Source: Paracamarosporium sp. OC-R06-R3 (taxonomy: Eukaryota > Ascomycota > Dothideomycetes > Pleosporales > Didymosphaeriaceae). From it: 64,000 nucleotides of DNA. Each line of letters starts with the position of its first letter. Position 1 is the stretch's first letter. The translations under genes were made by a program, and so were the position numbers. Of the stretch, positions 20,409-32,705 are shown piece by piece. A model generated the notes under the pieces. That model saw nothing but the letters and a program-made list of their open reading frames with translations, had not been told where the DNA came from and ran no database searches. The stretch is from assembly GCA_019828545.1 (NCBI GenBank), contig JACVRA010000127.1, forward strand, positions 1-64,000, given 5' to 3'.

Positions 20409-22870
20409 GCGCGTGCAGAGTCCGACGACTCGCGACGTGGTGAATAAATATCTTTTTTTTGTTTACTTACTATCCTTGTCTTGGTATTTCTCTGCTTGTT
20501 ATTCACCCTCTCAACGGTTTTTGTGTTACATTGTTGTTTGCGCTATTTACGCTGTTTCTTCGCTGGGTGGAGAGGACAGTGTACGGTGGGCTGGAGGTTG
20601 GGGCTGTGCGTAGATGTGTTAGGATTGGATGTAGGGCGGATTGGGCGATAGATGGGGATGACTCCCCGGCTAAGGTTGAGAATTGATGGCATAGTTTATG
20701 GTCAGGTGGGTTGGTACGGATATAGACTCGATATGTTGTTTTCCAAGAGCAGCACAAGCCTAGGTCTGTATCTCGTTTCACTGGACCACATTTGGTCCCG
20801 TGACCTTGAGATCCTTCTTTGAGAAAGTCCTGTACGATGTGTACAGTCTTCTTGTTTTCCGTCAGTCACGTAACGTGATTTGCATCGGCCTCATCTTATT
20901 CGTAGTGCTTTATCTACGGTGAGCGAGCATCCGCAAGCTGGACACGTACAACCCTCCCTGAGGTATCTAAGCAATCGTTTGCATAGAGAGATACTGTTGC
21001 TGCAGCTATTACATCAATTGCATGTCGTTGAAAGATGGTCTTATATAGCCGGTTACCTTACAAGCAGCAATTGCACGAGCTTCTACAGCAACGATAAGGA
21101 CCTAGTCTTGTGTGATAATTAGATGCGGGTGCATGGTGTGAATGTGTTTGGCGCTTAGAATATAAGGCGCGATTGTATGTTTAGATGAGTTTAGAAGTGC
21201 CATGTAGATAGCGTGAGCAAGTCAATGGCAAAAACTTAAGCACGTGAGATGTATTCTACCATTACTATGACATCTTCGTGTCCTCGGATGTATTTTGGGA
21301 TCATCATGGGAACAGGTTTAGAAAATATTCCCGATATCGAGTGCGTTGATAAGGGGGGCGATGAACGGCGGGGACTGCATGGTGAAAAGTAAGACATTTT
21401 CTATTGCTCAAGTATGCGCAAGTCACGCAGTGTATGTGATAGTGTACGTGATAGTAATTCTACTACACCCTTGCAGTCATAAGCCTTCGCCCCAGTCACA
21501 CTACATTACATTACGCATGACCGATGCAGTTCTGTTGCAACCCCGAGACCCGGCGATCAAACACACGCAACACGACCTCCGTTGTTGCGCCGAACCTCGT
21601 TCATGATTTTCCTACTGCGGTCATCCGCCCACCGAATGTCTGACCTGACCATCAAAGCCGCCTTGCCGATCTTCGGCATCCTGCATTTGATCGGCATTCC
21701 ACTGCAGCTGATCCCTTCCACACCCGCACTCGCCTCCGCAACCCGTCCATCCGTCCCACGGGTGCCCTCGAAACCTGTCTAGAAGTTCCTCGTCGGGACA
21801 CGTGTTGATCAACAACCCCTAATCATCTAGTACACAGCCACGGAGGAGCAAAATCGGACGTCTTGGCGGTCTACTGTTCCAGAAAAGTCTGAATTTCCTC
21901 TTTGGTAGGTACAACAAGCCGGTCCTACGCTTACTATTCGCGGTTATTCCCCGCCTCTAGCCAAGACGAATGTGGAAGCATGCTCGATGATCGACCAAAG
22001 TCGGAAAGCACGCAACTGAGAGTACGCAGCTAGAGAAAACACGCTTGGAATAAATAGCGTGGCCGATGGAATTCGGAGCCATGGAATGTGCGTGCGTTTG
22101 AGCCTCAAGCTGGTGCAAAGTACATATCCGATACGTCTTTGGCCTGGAAAGCGAGGCGGGAGACTCGTAACGCGCCTCGTCGGATGCAAGCTGCCGACTA
22201 CGTTTGATTACAACCATATCCCTTCCTGGTCTCTTCCCTGTTGGCGTTGTTCAAAAACAGACTGATAACGTGCAGGATTTTAGCCCCTAGACTCATCAAT
22301 CGTACCATCTGAAGGTACGGCCAAGGTTTGGTGGATTGCTCGAGCGCCCCTGAATGTGTCGTCTTCCGATACGAGTCGTAAGCTTGCAGGACGGAAGCCG
22401 AGGTCTCTTAATGCTTAGTCAACGTGCTTCCTCATTACCACTACACGGAGTAGACGGTTGACTGCTTTGGTGTAGGTTTCTGTCGAAGGAAGATTCTTAG
22501 TTCTTTCGACCGTTAGCTCACCAATTTTTCGCACCTTCATTGTATGCAGACAATGTTTCTCGTCGATGCTCGCAATATTGGTTAACTTCGAGTAACGATA
22601 TGAACTACTGTAAGAAATGTCGCGGTTTCAAAGCGTGCGCGGTGGCCTTTGTCGGGAATATCCTTTCCTCTCGACAAAGCGCGTGATACCTCTCCGCAGT
22701 CCTTGATCCGATGGTTCATAAGACCAGTGCTGAAGATATTGTCATGGCGAGCATTCACAAGAGTGTTGTCGCTTCCAACGAGACTTGGAGGATGTTTCCG
22801 TTCCGAAGTAGGTCCATCCTGGTGGTAAGCTGTCCTGCATCATCGGTTTGATAGATATTGTTAGGGGCAC

Positions 22871-23398
22871 TTAATTCTTGCTTTCTTTCTTTTGCTGCTT
22901 ATCCCATTCTTTCTGTTCCTTGAGAAACACCTCTTTCTTCTCAACGTACCCTTCATACGACTTGGCCTTTTCCCATACCTCCCTGAATATCAACGAAGCC
23001 TCCAACTTCTCCTTTGCACCCTCGTGTCTGCCGCTTCTCTCCAGCTCTTCACCAGTCTCTTTATCATACTTTCGTCCACCAGCATGGTTAGCATACCTCT
23101 TCGCTCGCGTCATGCCCTGGTTTTACATCAGATCATCTACTTACATATCCTAGGCCACGGGACTCACCATTTGCAAGAACTTCCTGCACATGTCCATACC
23201 CACAAAGTCTTCCCTCTCGTCGTATTCCAGAAACTTTTCGTATATCTGCTTTGAGCTCTTCCGTGCAATGGGGGGTGTTTTGAAGCGCCAGAGGGGTAGG
23301 ATCTCAGATTTGTAAGGCTCAAACGTGAGGACACCTTGTTCGCCGCGGCCGATGCGGTAGCTCATGCGATGTGCTTTGGAGAGAGTTTGCGATGACAT
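22871..23398 (-). CDS. DUF4385-family protein
   Basis: Two exons, 23398-23168 and 23116-22871, joined across a 51-nt intron (GTGAGT...CCAG) in phase 0, giving 158 residues. In-frame ATGs upstream at 23443 and 23542 would add up to 48 residues; I chose 23398 because the conserved part begins directly after it. The signature is 'SYRIGRGEQGVL', 'LPLWRFKTPPIA', 'EDFVGMDMCRKFLQMGMT' and 'RAKRYANHAGGRKY'. This matches the DUF4385 family as I remember it from cyanobacteria, T4-like cyanophages and some fungi. The exon joint falls inside the conserved 'FLQM-GMTRAKRYANH' block, which supports the splice. The C-terminus is Lys/Glu-rich. No biochemical role is known to me. No signal peptide or membrane segment. 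Confidence 0.85.
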
Positions 23399-23846
23399 TG
23401 TTGGGCTGTTATTATCGTAGTGAGGTGAATTGGGTCTGGGCATATTGATTAGGTTATAACAGCAATGTTGGTGTTGCAGTGGTGATGTAGAATCTATGAC
23501 GTAGTGTACGCTTTGACAGATGGTTAGCGTTGGATCGATCAACTTTACTTCAATGCTACTTTGTTATATGCACATCTACTGATAGCCAGCTTAAACTACG
23601 ACCAGATTGATTGGAATTCATGGTTTGCATACAGACTACTTGATTCACAGTCTACACCCAGCACAGTTGTTGGGAGGGAGGGTCGCCAACGTGAACCGCC
23701 ATCCCCTTTCGATGCTCAGCCTATTTTGCTTTTCCGTTGTTGAAACGTCCTTGGAATTGCCCTTGTTAATTCGCGTTAACTTTTGTAGGATTGCTTCCAG
23801 TCCCCACTCAAGTACTGCTCGAAATCCCTAGGATCCATTCCAGCCG
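23399..23846. other. Spacer between two minus-strand genes
   Basis: Contains the leader and promoter of the DUF4385-like gene and the 3' end of nothing else visible. No feature recognised. Confidence 0.4.
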
Positions 23847-25343
23847 CTATGACCGCCTCAATATCCTGCTTCCTAATTCTTCGTACCACTCATCCGGAGG
23901 GACACCCTCTGGTGGTGCATCTACCTTCCCGATCGCACAACTCGGCCATATAACCTCCCTGTCCTTGTAAACAACAGAGTAAAAGAGATTTGGTGGTACG
24001 AAGCGGTGTGCTTGCCATATAGTAGGACTCAATAGAGCTACTGGACCAGGTATCTTTAAAGAACCGCTACGCACCACTTGGTCAATACGTGCCCAAGTAT
24101 CCCTGCGAAACCACTGTTCTACCCAATTCATATTGATGAAATACGGTAAGCTAGGGAACCTGATCATATTTGTGTAGGTCCGTGCTATGAGGAAGCTAAT
24201 CCCATATGCAAGTGGCCTTTCAAAGCACACCTCTGCGCCAAATAGGTGCTGGCTCCAACTGTAGCCTGTCTCTGAAATGGGATCGGAGAGATATACATAA
24301 GCCTCCGGCAGCCGCAAGCCAGTCCCAAGGTAGATAGCATGGCATAATTCGTGGCAAATAACGGTCGCAAGTTCGAATTGCAATCTCATCATGCCGCAGT
24401 CGTAAGCATTAGACTTTGGGCTCAGAAGATGATAGAGATATTGACAACTGATTCCTATATGGCCATCGAATTTCAGATCAGCTTCGCTTGGGTATTTGTT
24501 GCGAGCTTGGATTTCTTCACACATGGACCTGTCGAGACGATAGAGGACGCCGAATACTGTCCGCGCAAACACACCGCCAGGTGTGTCCTCAGCTTTTGAT
24601 TCTTGCGGTGCCCACCAAAAGTGGATACGGGTCGACAATGCCAACAGAATCTTTGCAAACTGCGCACATGCCACTGAGGGGTTGTCTTCGATGGGTGAGC
24701 GGGCGAGGTACACCTTGCCATCCTCAGTAGTCGTAGGAATTCCAAAGGTCAGGCGATGCCAGAATTCTTGAAGTTCGGGTGTTGTCAAGAACTTGGTAGC
24801 GAGGGCAAATGCCGGTGCCATGGCCTCCCATGCCATTTTTGTTATCTCTGGTGGAAGGCTGGGAACAAAATCTTCAGCCCGGGGGACAAAATCTTCAATC
24901 CGGAAGAGGGGGTGGATTTCTGTGGAATCGATGTACTCATGCACTGGACTCAGCTCCACGTCGAATAATTCCGTGTCTTGAAGTAACCAACTCAAGTGGT
25001 CTTTTGGATGCATTCGTAAGGACAAAGGGCGAGTACCTGCTTCGTTCGGGTTCATGTCGTGTTCTACTGCAGAGTTTAACACTACCGCCGTAGGTAGATC
25101 TGATGCATCGCTTAGCTCTTCATTTGGCTCCTCATTTGGCTCCTCCTTTAGCTCCTCCTTTAGCTCCTCCTTTAGCTCCTCCTTTAGCTCCTCCTTTAGC
25201 TCCTCCTTTAGCTCCTCCTTTAGCTCCTCATGCAGCTTCTTTATTAGCACATCATCCCTGAGAATCCGAAGATAAGTCTGTTGGACTAGGTCTTTGTCCT
25301 CATCACTGATGATGTCGGGTACATGCACGATCGGCCGGCTCAT
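23847..25343 (-). CDS. HExxH putative metallopeptidase-like protein with EELK repeat
   Basis: 498 residues from the ATG at 25343 ('MSRPIVHVPD'); the frame is open to 25445 but the extra residues look like leader. Residues about 38-80 are a run of seven EELK and two EEPN units, predicted to be one long charged helix. A 'VICHELCHAIYL' block follows much later, with His331, Glu332 and His335 forming HExxH (bases 24353-24339). About 12-20 residues further lies 'LPEAYVYLSDPISETGYSW', where a third zinc ligand would be expected. No signal peptide or transmembrane segment, so a cytoplasmic or nuclear protein is likely. Similar HExxH proteins of unknown substrate are widespread in Pleosporales, so peptidase activity is inference from the motif only. 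Confidence 0.75.
   Translation of the reverse strand: MSRPIVHVPDIISDEDKDLVQQTYLRILRDDVLIKKLHEELKEELKEELKEELKEELKEELKEELKEEPNEEPNEELSDASDLPTAVVLNSAVEHDMNPNEAGTRPLSLRMHPKDHLSWLLQDTELFDVELSPVHEYIDSTEIHPLFRIEDFVPRAEDFVPSLPPEITKMAWEAMAPAFALATKFLTTPELQEFWHRLTFGIPTTTEDGKVYLARSPIEDNPSVACAQFAKILLALSTRIHFWWAPQESKAEDTPGGVFARTVFGVLYRLDRSMCEEIQARNKYPSEADLKFDGHIGISCQYLYHLLSPKSNAYDCGMMRLQFELATVICHELCHAIYLGTGLRLPEAYVYLSDPISETGYSWSQHLFGAEVCFERPLAYGISFLIARTYTNMIRFPSLPYFINMNWVEQWFRRDTWARIDQVVRSGSLKIPGPVALLSPTIWQAHRFVPPNLFYSVVYKDREVIWPSCAIGKVDAPPEGVPPDEWYEELGSRILRRS
25111..25230 (-). repeat. In-frame 12-bp minisatellite encoding EELK
   Basis: Seven near-identical copies of a 12-base unit (plus strand TTTAGCTCCTCC) and two variants (TTTGGCTCCTCA) at the 25111 side. 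Copy number can change without shifting the frame, so length variation between strains is expected. Confidence 0.95.
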
Positions 25344-27730
25344 GATGACGATCAGAACGACGCTGATATGTGTGGGGTTGATTGCAAGCCTATCAGTTGG
25401 GTTTATATACCTGAGAGAGTATAGAGCTTGTGACCCAACCTTCAATAAACATCTTGTGAACTATGAAAATACAATGCAGTCCTAGCGTAGATGAAAGTCC
25501 GTCGTCAACCAGAACGCACAAAAGCATCAGAGACGCATTATCCACACATGCAACATATCAAAATGACAGTCTTAACTGACAATTTTGCGAGGCCCTTTGA
25601 TACGTTCAAACTTCCATAGAGTATTACATTTCCCACATGTGTATGTTATGAGAGAATGAGACTGCTTGGTTCCATTTCTAATTCGTGTAGCAAAACATAA
25701 AGGAGTACTGGGCTAGAAAATACCTTTACATGCAAACCAGCAGTAGCCTTGCCCACACCATAACGTGCTTACGGCGGAGTAGACAGTAGACTGTTCTGTG
25801 CAGGCCCAACCGACAGCGCACCTGTCCCCTCACAACAGTTGCTCGTGCATCACAGTCATGAAATAGGTTGTGTGATCCACGTCAGACCCAGTATGATTCG
25901 ACTAGCCTTGTGGTTGCCTCTAAAGATAGCGATCACCACACACAAGTCTGGGTTTTAAGTGACAAAACTACTAGCGTAGGTCGCTGAGTATAAAAAGTAG
26001 TAGGAAAAAAGGTTACTCCCCTGGGAATCGGCATGAAAAAAGCATAATGATGGAAAAGATTAAAAAGACCACACGGGTAGCTCGGGTATCCTTGAAGAAC
26101 ATTTAGGTGAATTATCACGACCGACACGCGTACTCGCCCTTTCTCATTGTAAACCTTCCGAACTACATGCCATACGACCACCATTGCCTGACAACTAAAC
26201 TCTAAATGAATAGTTGAGTCATGACACACGTAGCAGACAGGATGACAATGTCAACCACATAGTTACAAGACAATCATGAGTACAATCAATTCTTTCCCTG
26301 CACCTTAATCATACATACAAACTAGCGGATTACAGAAGACGCCATCACTTAATTCACACCGCCAACGGCAAGCAAAACTCGGAAGGATGCCTCTACTGAG
26401 TACACATTAGAAAAAAACCTACTCTTAAAATAACTCAGCTGACCAGCTGAATTCACCTACCCAGAATTACCATTTCCATTAGCCAAAGCACTATGCTATA
26501 TCAATCCTGTAACCAAATCATATCAGCCAACCCAGCAGACCTTTTCCATGCAGCATGTAGCGATCCGATCACTTCACCAGCTCGTTCTCCGAAAACAACA
26601 TAGATTTTGCAGAATACCCATATGCTACCTCGAACCCATCACACTCCAATAGCCCATCCCCAGTCCAAAAAAAACCCATCCACAAACTGACTACCCTTAA
26701 TCCCATAGCACCTCCCCATTCCACCCTACCTATCACCCCATATAACTCACCACTCTACCATCATAATTCCCCAAACCCAATTCCCCAAACCCCTTTCACG
26801 CCTCACTACCCCTCTCGTACCATCATTGATCCAATACAAATGAATTAGATCCCCGTACTACATCCATCCAAAATCCACACCTCACTGACCTACTCGTTGC
26901 TTTCTCACCCAAACAAACCATACGCGCCTACCCCGTCATCTAGTTAGCCCCAGCCATACCTCTCCAATCACATACTCATACATACATCTACTGCTTAAAT
27001 CCTTGAAGGCCGTGTCGAGAGCGTTATGGATGGGTACTAATCGAGATATGTATCGATGCGGTGCTGGGAAGTAAGTAGATGGAGAGATAAATGGATGGAT
27101 GGAGAGCTTTTAGTCGTGTAGATGACCGTACATACGGAAAAAGGAGGGAGAAAGGAGGAATGGAGGCATGGTAGTGCGTTTTTGAACAGATACACCAACA
27201 ACCAAAACACATATATCCATCCCATCCGTTAAAATCACACTTCACCCATCATCTTTCCTTGATTACACCTCGAAAACCCCCCCCATCACATTCGTTTTTA
27301 CTCTTATAACAATTACTTCCCCATCCATCCCATCCCATCCAATCCTATCCAGATCACCCAAACCCATATATATATACCCATCCAATCCTATCCTATCCTA
27401 CACAATCCCAAAAAACGCCTTCGCATAGCATAGCATAGCATAGCGTAGCATAACATAGCATCCAGCCACACCATATGAATGGATGGATGGATGTACGTAC
27501 GGATATCATGTCTCCCGCACCCAGCTAGCCAGCCAGCCAGCCAGCCCAGTCATCGACCATACTCAAGACAAGACAAGCCAAGGCAGGAAAAATTACTCAG
27601 ACGACCACCCTCCAACCAAAAAAATAATGCAATGCCGCTAAACGCCGTCAATGCAAAACACTCACACTCACACTCTGCCGCCCATGAAATGCCGATGCGG
27701 TGTACGAGGAGAAAAGAGAAATACCACCGA
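25344..27730. other. Gene-free 2.4 kb with C/A-rich 3' half
   Basis: 25344-26450 has ordinary composition and frequent stops. 26640-27560 is poor in G on plus and full of CCATCC and CCCAAT words. The right end is the 3' flank of the channel gene. No gene supported. Confidence 0.5.
27423..27461 (+). repeat. GCATA pentamer array and nearby microsatellites
   Basis: About eight units of GCATA with two variants. It is followed within 100 bases by GGAT and AGCC tetranucleotide runs (about 27480-27545). Confidence 0.9.
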
Positions 27731-30700
27731 CTACAAGCTCGACCCGAACCGCTCCTCGACCTCATCCCTCCTCTCCTTCTTCTTGCCCTTGCCCTTCTTC
27801 TTCAAGAGTTCCGACGGCGGACTGCGCGTCCCGTCGGAGCCCGCGCTGCTCTTCTTCAGCCCCTTGACTTCCTTAAGGACGTCTCTGAAGCCTTCTTCTA
27901 GCTGTTGTATTGTCAGTATGTGCGAGTATAAAAACGTAAGTGGGAAGCTTACCGTTGTCATGCGAGCCAACATGATCCGGCTCATGCGCTTCGACTCCTC
28001 GTCGCTGCCGCTCTTATCCTGGGCCCTTATCCGCGCGGCCATTTCAAGCTGCGTATGGAACGACGCGGGAAGTCCACTGAAGGCTGCACCTTGGGGACGG
28101 TTATCGCCAATGTCCGAGGCCAGGTCCAAGGCCATGGCGTTGAAAGAGGGCTGCCGTTGCCGCTGGTTGAGCGTGATGAAGTTGGCTATGTTGGTGTTCT
28201 GGCGGCTGAGCTGGGCCGGAGGCATGATGGGACGAGGGCGGGTCGCTGGAGCAGCATTCGTTGCGGGCCGTTTGGGTGTTCGGTGACCTTCCAAGGGCAT
28301 ACGACCCGGAGTAGTGGTTCCGCTGCGGCCAGAGGTACGGGCGCCTTCCATGGGCATGCGGCCGGGTGTGGCAGTACCGCTGCGGGTGGCCGTGCGAGGC
28401 GGTCTCTCGGATGCACTCGATGGCGGTCGGGGAAACTCATCATCCTTCGATGGACTAAACAAGACGGTGTTTGTCGAAAGGTTGCGATTATGAGCGGGTT
28501 TGTAGCGGGCGTGTCTCTTGCTGGGTGAAAGTTCGGACAATGGGTTGACGCTCGATAACGGTGGAGAAACCGCTCTGGCAGGCGTGCGACTTGTGGGCGT
28601 GCGTGGCTTGACTGTCATTGGTGTTCGGAAGAACTCCTCATCTGAAGTCTCGTCGTTGGGGGTGGTTAGCCTATTCTCCTTTGCTGCTGGCTTATTGTCC
28701 TTGGCAGTGTGCTCGGAGCCATGTTCCTCCTCGTCGTTGGTGAGCAGTTCGTCGTCTCCGTCATCCTCGGTCTGCTGGGGTCCTTCGGGCTCTTCCTCTT
28801 CGATGATGGGTCGCGTGAAGGGGCTTGGAACGTCATCTGGGTCGGAAGCAGCCGTTCTCGTCGTGGTAAGCGGATGTTTGCTGCGTCGTGATGGGGGTTG
28901 TCCAGCCGTCTTTGAACGTTTCAGGATTGGCCGTTTTCGCGTTTCGAGGCGATCCAGAAGAGATCGCGCATCATCCTGTGGAGGTACAGCATCGCCACCC
29001 TAGGTCAAATTAGCCGATGTCGGTAATATGGAGGGGAACCAAGATTTAATCAAGCCCCTCGTCTGTGCCGGGTTAACACAAAGTAACCAACTCACCTCTG
29101 TTCCCATCCGTTTCATCCAGTCTGACACTACATTGCTGGAATTCCTCCTGCCCAGTGGATATGCATTCAGAGGAGCGCGCAGACTAGGATCTCGGAAAGG
29201 ACGTCTGAATACCTCCTCCAAGGCACGGTCTTTGTGGAACGTCGTAATGGAAGGTTCGCGCAGTCGGTTACCAGGGCTAAACACGTCCATGGGTCCACGG
29301 ATGCTGAAAGCGGGAACAGCGGCATGTGCTTGGCTTCGACCGCGCTGTTCCACAAGGTCCGTAGGGCCGTATGCAAGGTTTGATAAAAGTATACGCTCGT
29401 AGCAAAAGATGCTGAACAGGATCGGTATGTGCGTAATTTTGATTAAAAGGCGGTTCATGCGAACAAAAGCCTTGAACGGCATGCAGTACTTGAGCGGAAT
29501 CAGAAACCAGCCCGCGAGGTTGGTGGGTGCAATGTATGAAAACAACGCATCCGACTTGACCATGGATATGGTGTTGACGGCAAACAAGAACTGGTGTTCC
29601 TCGTTGGCGTTTTGTACCACTGCCATGAAAGAGTTGGTCAAGACGGTAACGAGGATGGTGACGATGAGGAAGTGGCAGATGAAGAGGAAAAGTGCCAGGA
29701 GCGCCTTTCCCAAGACGTTGGCGTCGACCCAGATATCCCACGCAGCGGGAGTGAAACCCATTAGCAATTGGAACAAGTAGTAAGCAGTGTCGCCGGGACC
29801 CAGTTCCTGTTTGAATGCCAGCGTAAAAGCCACGAAGAAACCCGAACAACTGATGACGATGAGAACAAGAATAGCGACCAAGTCCATTGCCATCATCCGG
29901 AATGCGATGAGGAGCTGGGAAAAGTAGCGGTAATGATCCAGAGCGGAGAACAGACGGGGAAATAGGAGAACCGCAGTCGAACCAAGTACCTACGCAGCCA
30001 GTCAGTCTTATCCCTGGGACGAGTGTCAGGTACTCACGTCGTAAGCTAAACGTGCCATATCGTGTCTGCTGTGGACGTCGGGCATGAGAATTCCAAACAG
30101 CCGCAGCACATAATAAAGCAAGAACATGAGCAGGATGCCTAGATCAAAGGCGTTCCAAACGCTCATAATGTACAAACCGAAACCCTGCTCGGAGAAGCCG
30201 ACAACCTCGTCGAGCATGTAGCCGGCACTCCATACCCAGAACAAGACTTCCAAGGCTGTGATGTCGTCGGACTTCTCCGCGAGCACAGCCAGGAACAGCC
30301 CAAGCATTATGCCATAAGACAGTGTCGAGAACAAGTTCCGGTATCGAGGAACGCGGAGCCGAGAGAGCTTGAACAGCGACGCATCGTGGGGATCGTACAA
30401 GGTTACAGTCTTTCTCGTCAAATCAGCAATCTGCTCTTGCGGTCGGGCATGTGCTTGTTTGGTAGGGGAGATGCGGCGGGATGGTCCTGGCCTCGACAAG
30501 GTGTCGTCGAACGTGCGGTACTGGCGAGTCAGTGGCTGTGGCTTTCTATGTAGGTTGTCTGCCACCGAATGGAACACGATGGTACCAGCCCAGATAGCCT
30601 CGAGCTGCTGTACGACTAGCGGGTGTGCGAGGAACTTCTTCGCCTGAGCCCGAATCGCCACCTCGATGGTCGAGATGCGGGCAGAGCGGGCGCTCTGCAT

Positions 30701-31262
30701 TGCCCAGCTTCCACCAGGGGTCGCGGTGCCACCGCCAGGCGAAGCGAGGCCTTGCAGCGGATTGAAGTCGTAGCTGAGAGCATCGATGAGCTCTCGAGTG
30801 GAATACTCCTTGAGCAACCGCACGGCCAACAGCTCGCATATGAGCGCCCTCGATTTGTTCACGCCAATGTTCCCCGGGTTGGCCTCGGCCTCTTTCCGGA
30901 ACTGGAGGCAGTTGGACAAGAGGCAGTATATGACGCCTCGCGAGAAGTGGGACGAAAGGATCTGCTGCTGGACAGGCTTGACGAGGAACTGCGATACCTG
31001 CGGGGAGCGCAGCTGGTCCCAGGAGAGGGTCGTTTCGCATCGCTGGATGACGAGTATCCTTATGCTGTGCGTGGTACTGTAGATGGGGACGCGGTCTGTG
31101 GCTCAGGGTTAGCGTGAACAAAGATTTGGGATGGAGCATCTCGCGGGTATCGACATACCCAGCAACTCGGACGAGAAGACAGGAAGCAAGGGCCCGTCTC
31201 TCGGTCCCCGGTCCTCGTCCTCGTAGTCCTCGTCGCCGCCATCGTAGGGGCCGGCGTCGTCT

Positions 31263-31295
<33 letters not shown>

Positions 31296-31402
31296 GCGGT
31301 GCGGGCGTCTGCGTCGCGGCTGCGGTACCTGTTCAAGGCGGCGAGCAAGGGCGTGGTCTCTGGGCCGTCATGTTTGCGCGAGCGCAGCAGTGAAGCGAAC
31401 AT
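27731..31402 (-). CDS. yvc1: Vacuolar TRP-type cation (Ca2+) channel, Yvc1-like
   Basis: Five exons: 31402-31159, 31095-30038, 29989-29096, 28999-27953 and 27901-27731. All introns (63, 48, 96 and 51 nt) have GT..AG ends and the sum is in phase, giving 1137 residues. The start is the ATG followed by 'FASLLRSRKH'. Residues 1-85 are acidic with a long Asp run. A soluble domain with 'VKPVQQQILS' leads to six membrane segments between about 335 and 560, with the pore loop 'LLMGFTPAAWD' near 507 and S6 'LLALFLFICHFLIVTILV'. The 580-residue tail is disordered and Ser/Pro/Arg-rich, with two 'TPGRMP' repeats. Yvc1 releases Ca2+ from the vacuole in response to osmotic or mechanical stress. The gene is divergent from the pyrimidine multienzyme across 1.3 kb. 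The family is well supported; organelle location is inferred from it. Confidence 0.9.
31258..31291 (-). repeat. (GAC)n run encoding poly-Asp in the channel N-terminus
   Basis: About eleven GTC/GAC-type triplets on one strand, giving a 'DDDDDDDDDDEDD' stretch. In frame, so it is tolerated by the gene. Confidence 0.9.
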
Positions 31403-32705
31403 GGGAACCCGCCTGGTTGGCCTCGATGTGCGCAGCGTCCGTCCGAGCGCGCGCGGGTGGAGTGTTTGTGTGGTGGGAGGGAGCGGTGGAGTAAGTTTCA
31501 CGAGAGCGGAAATGAACCAAGTCGATAAGAGGACTGATACCGCACGCCATCGGCCGTGCTACTTGCCCTACGCGGGCCTTCACCGCTCCCATCTGGCATG
31601 GTATGGCAGCGTGATCATCATGAGGATGCAGTCCTGATAAGAGAGATCGTGGGGAATCTCGACACGTCGGGGTTGTCCAATGAAGCGACGCGCCTCTCCA
31701 CGCCCCTCGCGTTGGCGAACAGAGCTACTGCAGCGTCGGACGCACTGCGAGCAGGGGAGCATCATGCGTGCCATTGACGTGCTTGGACGATGCCTCTCCA
31801 ACGGCGCGCGAGGTACGTATACGGGTCGTGTGGAGGCTGCCACCAACGCGTTATCGTCGTCTCACCGGCGCCCTCGATGGCGGGTAGGCAGATGAGAAGA
31901 GTATTCCTGCGCGTCAGCCGACCGCGGATGGATATGGCACTGGCGTCGTCGCACCGCACAAGGCTCCGAGGTGGGTGGCAGGCTAGTCGAGGCCAGAGCG
32001 GTGCGCGAAGATGCTCTGTCCGGGATGCCATTGGCCAATCTGGACATGATCAAGGGTGCGATTGGCGAGGGCGACATGGTGGTGGTGTCGTCGTCGCAGA
32101 CCACCGCGTCCATAGTAGAAGATCGCAGTCACACAACGCCCCGCCCAGCTTGACTGCCACTCTACACGAGTTGTTCGCGGGCTTACATGGACTCGTCTAC
32201 CCAGGACGTATACCGCAGGAAACGATTATTGACGGCCTCATCTCGTTTTAGGTATGTGTTTAGTGACTCGCTACCCAAGTGATGAGATGAACCTTGGAAT
32301 CACGCCTCATCCACCCACCCACCGGCCGGCCTGCTCACATGACATCAACAGGATTCCTCGCGTCGCTGCGGGGCCCTCAGCAAAACTCAGCATATTGCCT
32401 CCGCTCACCGCTCTCTCTTGACCTGCAGTGAGCGCCGGGATGCCCGTCTCGCCAGGCCGATCGGCCCGCCGCCTGAGGCTGCAGGGCACGTGAATGGATC
32501 GCCCTCGAGGGGTCGGCGAATGACGTTGAGGTTGAGCCCCGCTAAGCCGCCCCACCAAGCGTTGCGATGCAGGTGAAAAAAAGTTCGAATGTGAATATTA
32601 GTCGCCGACTCCCCCCCAAATTTTTTCTTCCTCCCCAGCAATTGCCTGACAGACTCGACTCTCACGGCTGCCGGAGCCCTCGAGCTGTCTTTTCTTTCCG
32701 CAACC
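31403..32705. promoter_or_regulatory. Shared 1.3-kb promoter region of yvc1-like and URA2 genes
   Basis: Both flanking genes start here and point outward. A pyrimidine-rich tract at about 32608-32640 (CCCCCCC...TTTTTTCTTCCTCCCC) lies 70-100 bases before the URA2 ATG and is a typical fungal start-site region. An ATG at 32567 would open a frame overlapping the URA2 start, but it lies upstream of that tract and may not be transcribed. No gene in the interval. Confidence 0.55.

Larger units (their letters stand above)
16739..22870. other. 6.1-kb gene-poor region with simple repeats and strand-biased blocks
   Basis: No gene supported on either strand. 16830-17500 is GC-rich (GGCGCTGGCGCT and GGCGAGGCGGGC repeats), producing overlapping Gly/Arg- or Pro/Ala-rich frames on both strands that I regard as spurious. 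17580-20050 is C-rich on plus; 20160-20680 is G/T-rich. 20700-22870 is of normal composition with scattered stops. The first part probably includes the promoter and leader of the Cys-cluster gene ending at 16738. Confidence 0.5.

Noticed and set aside
19115..20447. Open frames at 19115-19699 (minus) and 19905-20447 (plus)
   Set aside because: Low complexity, no recognisable domain, composition driven by CA and GCCTT repeats.
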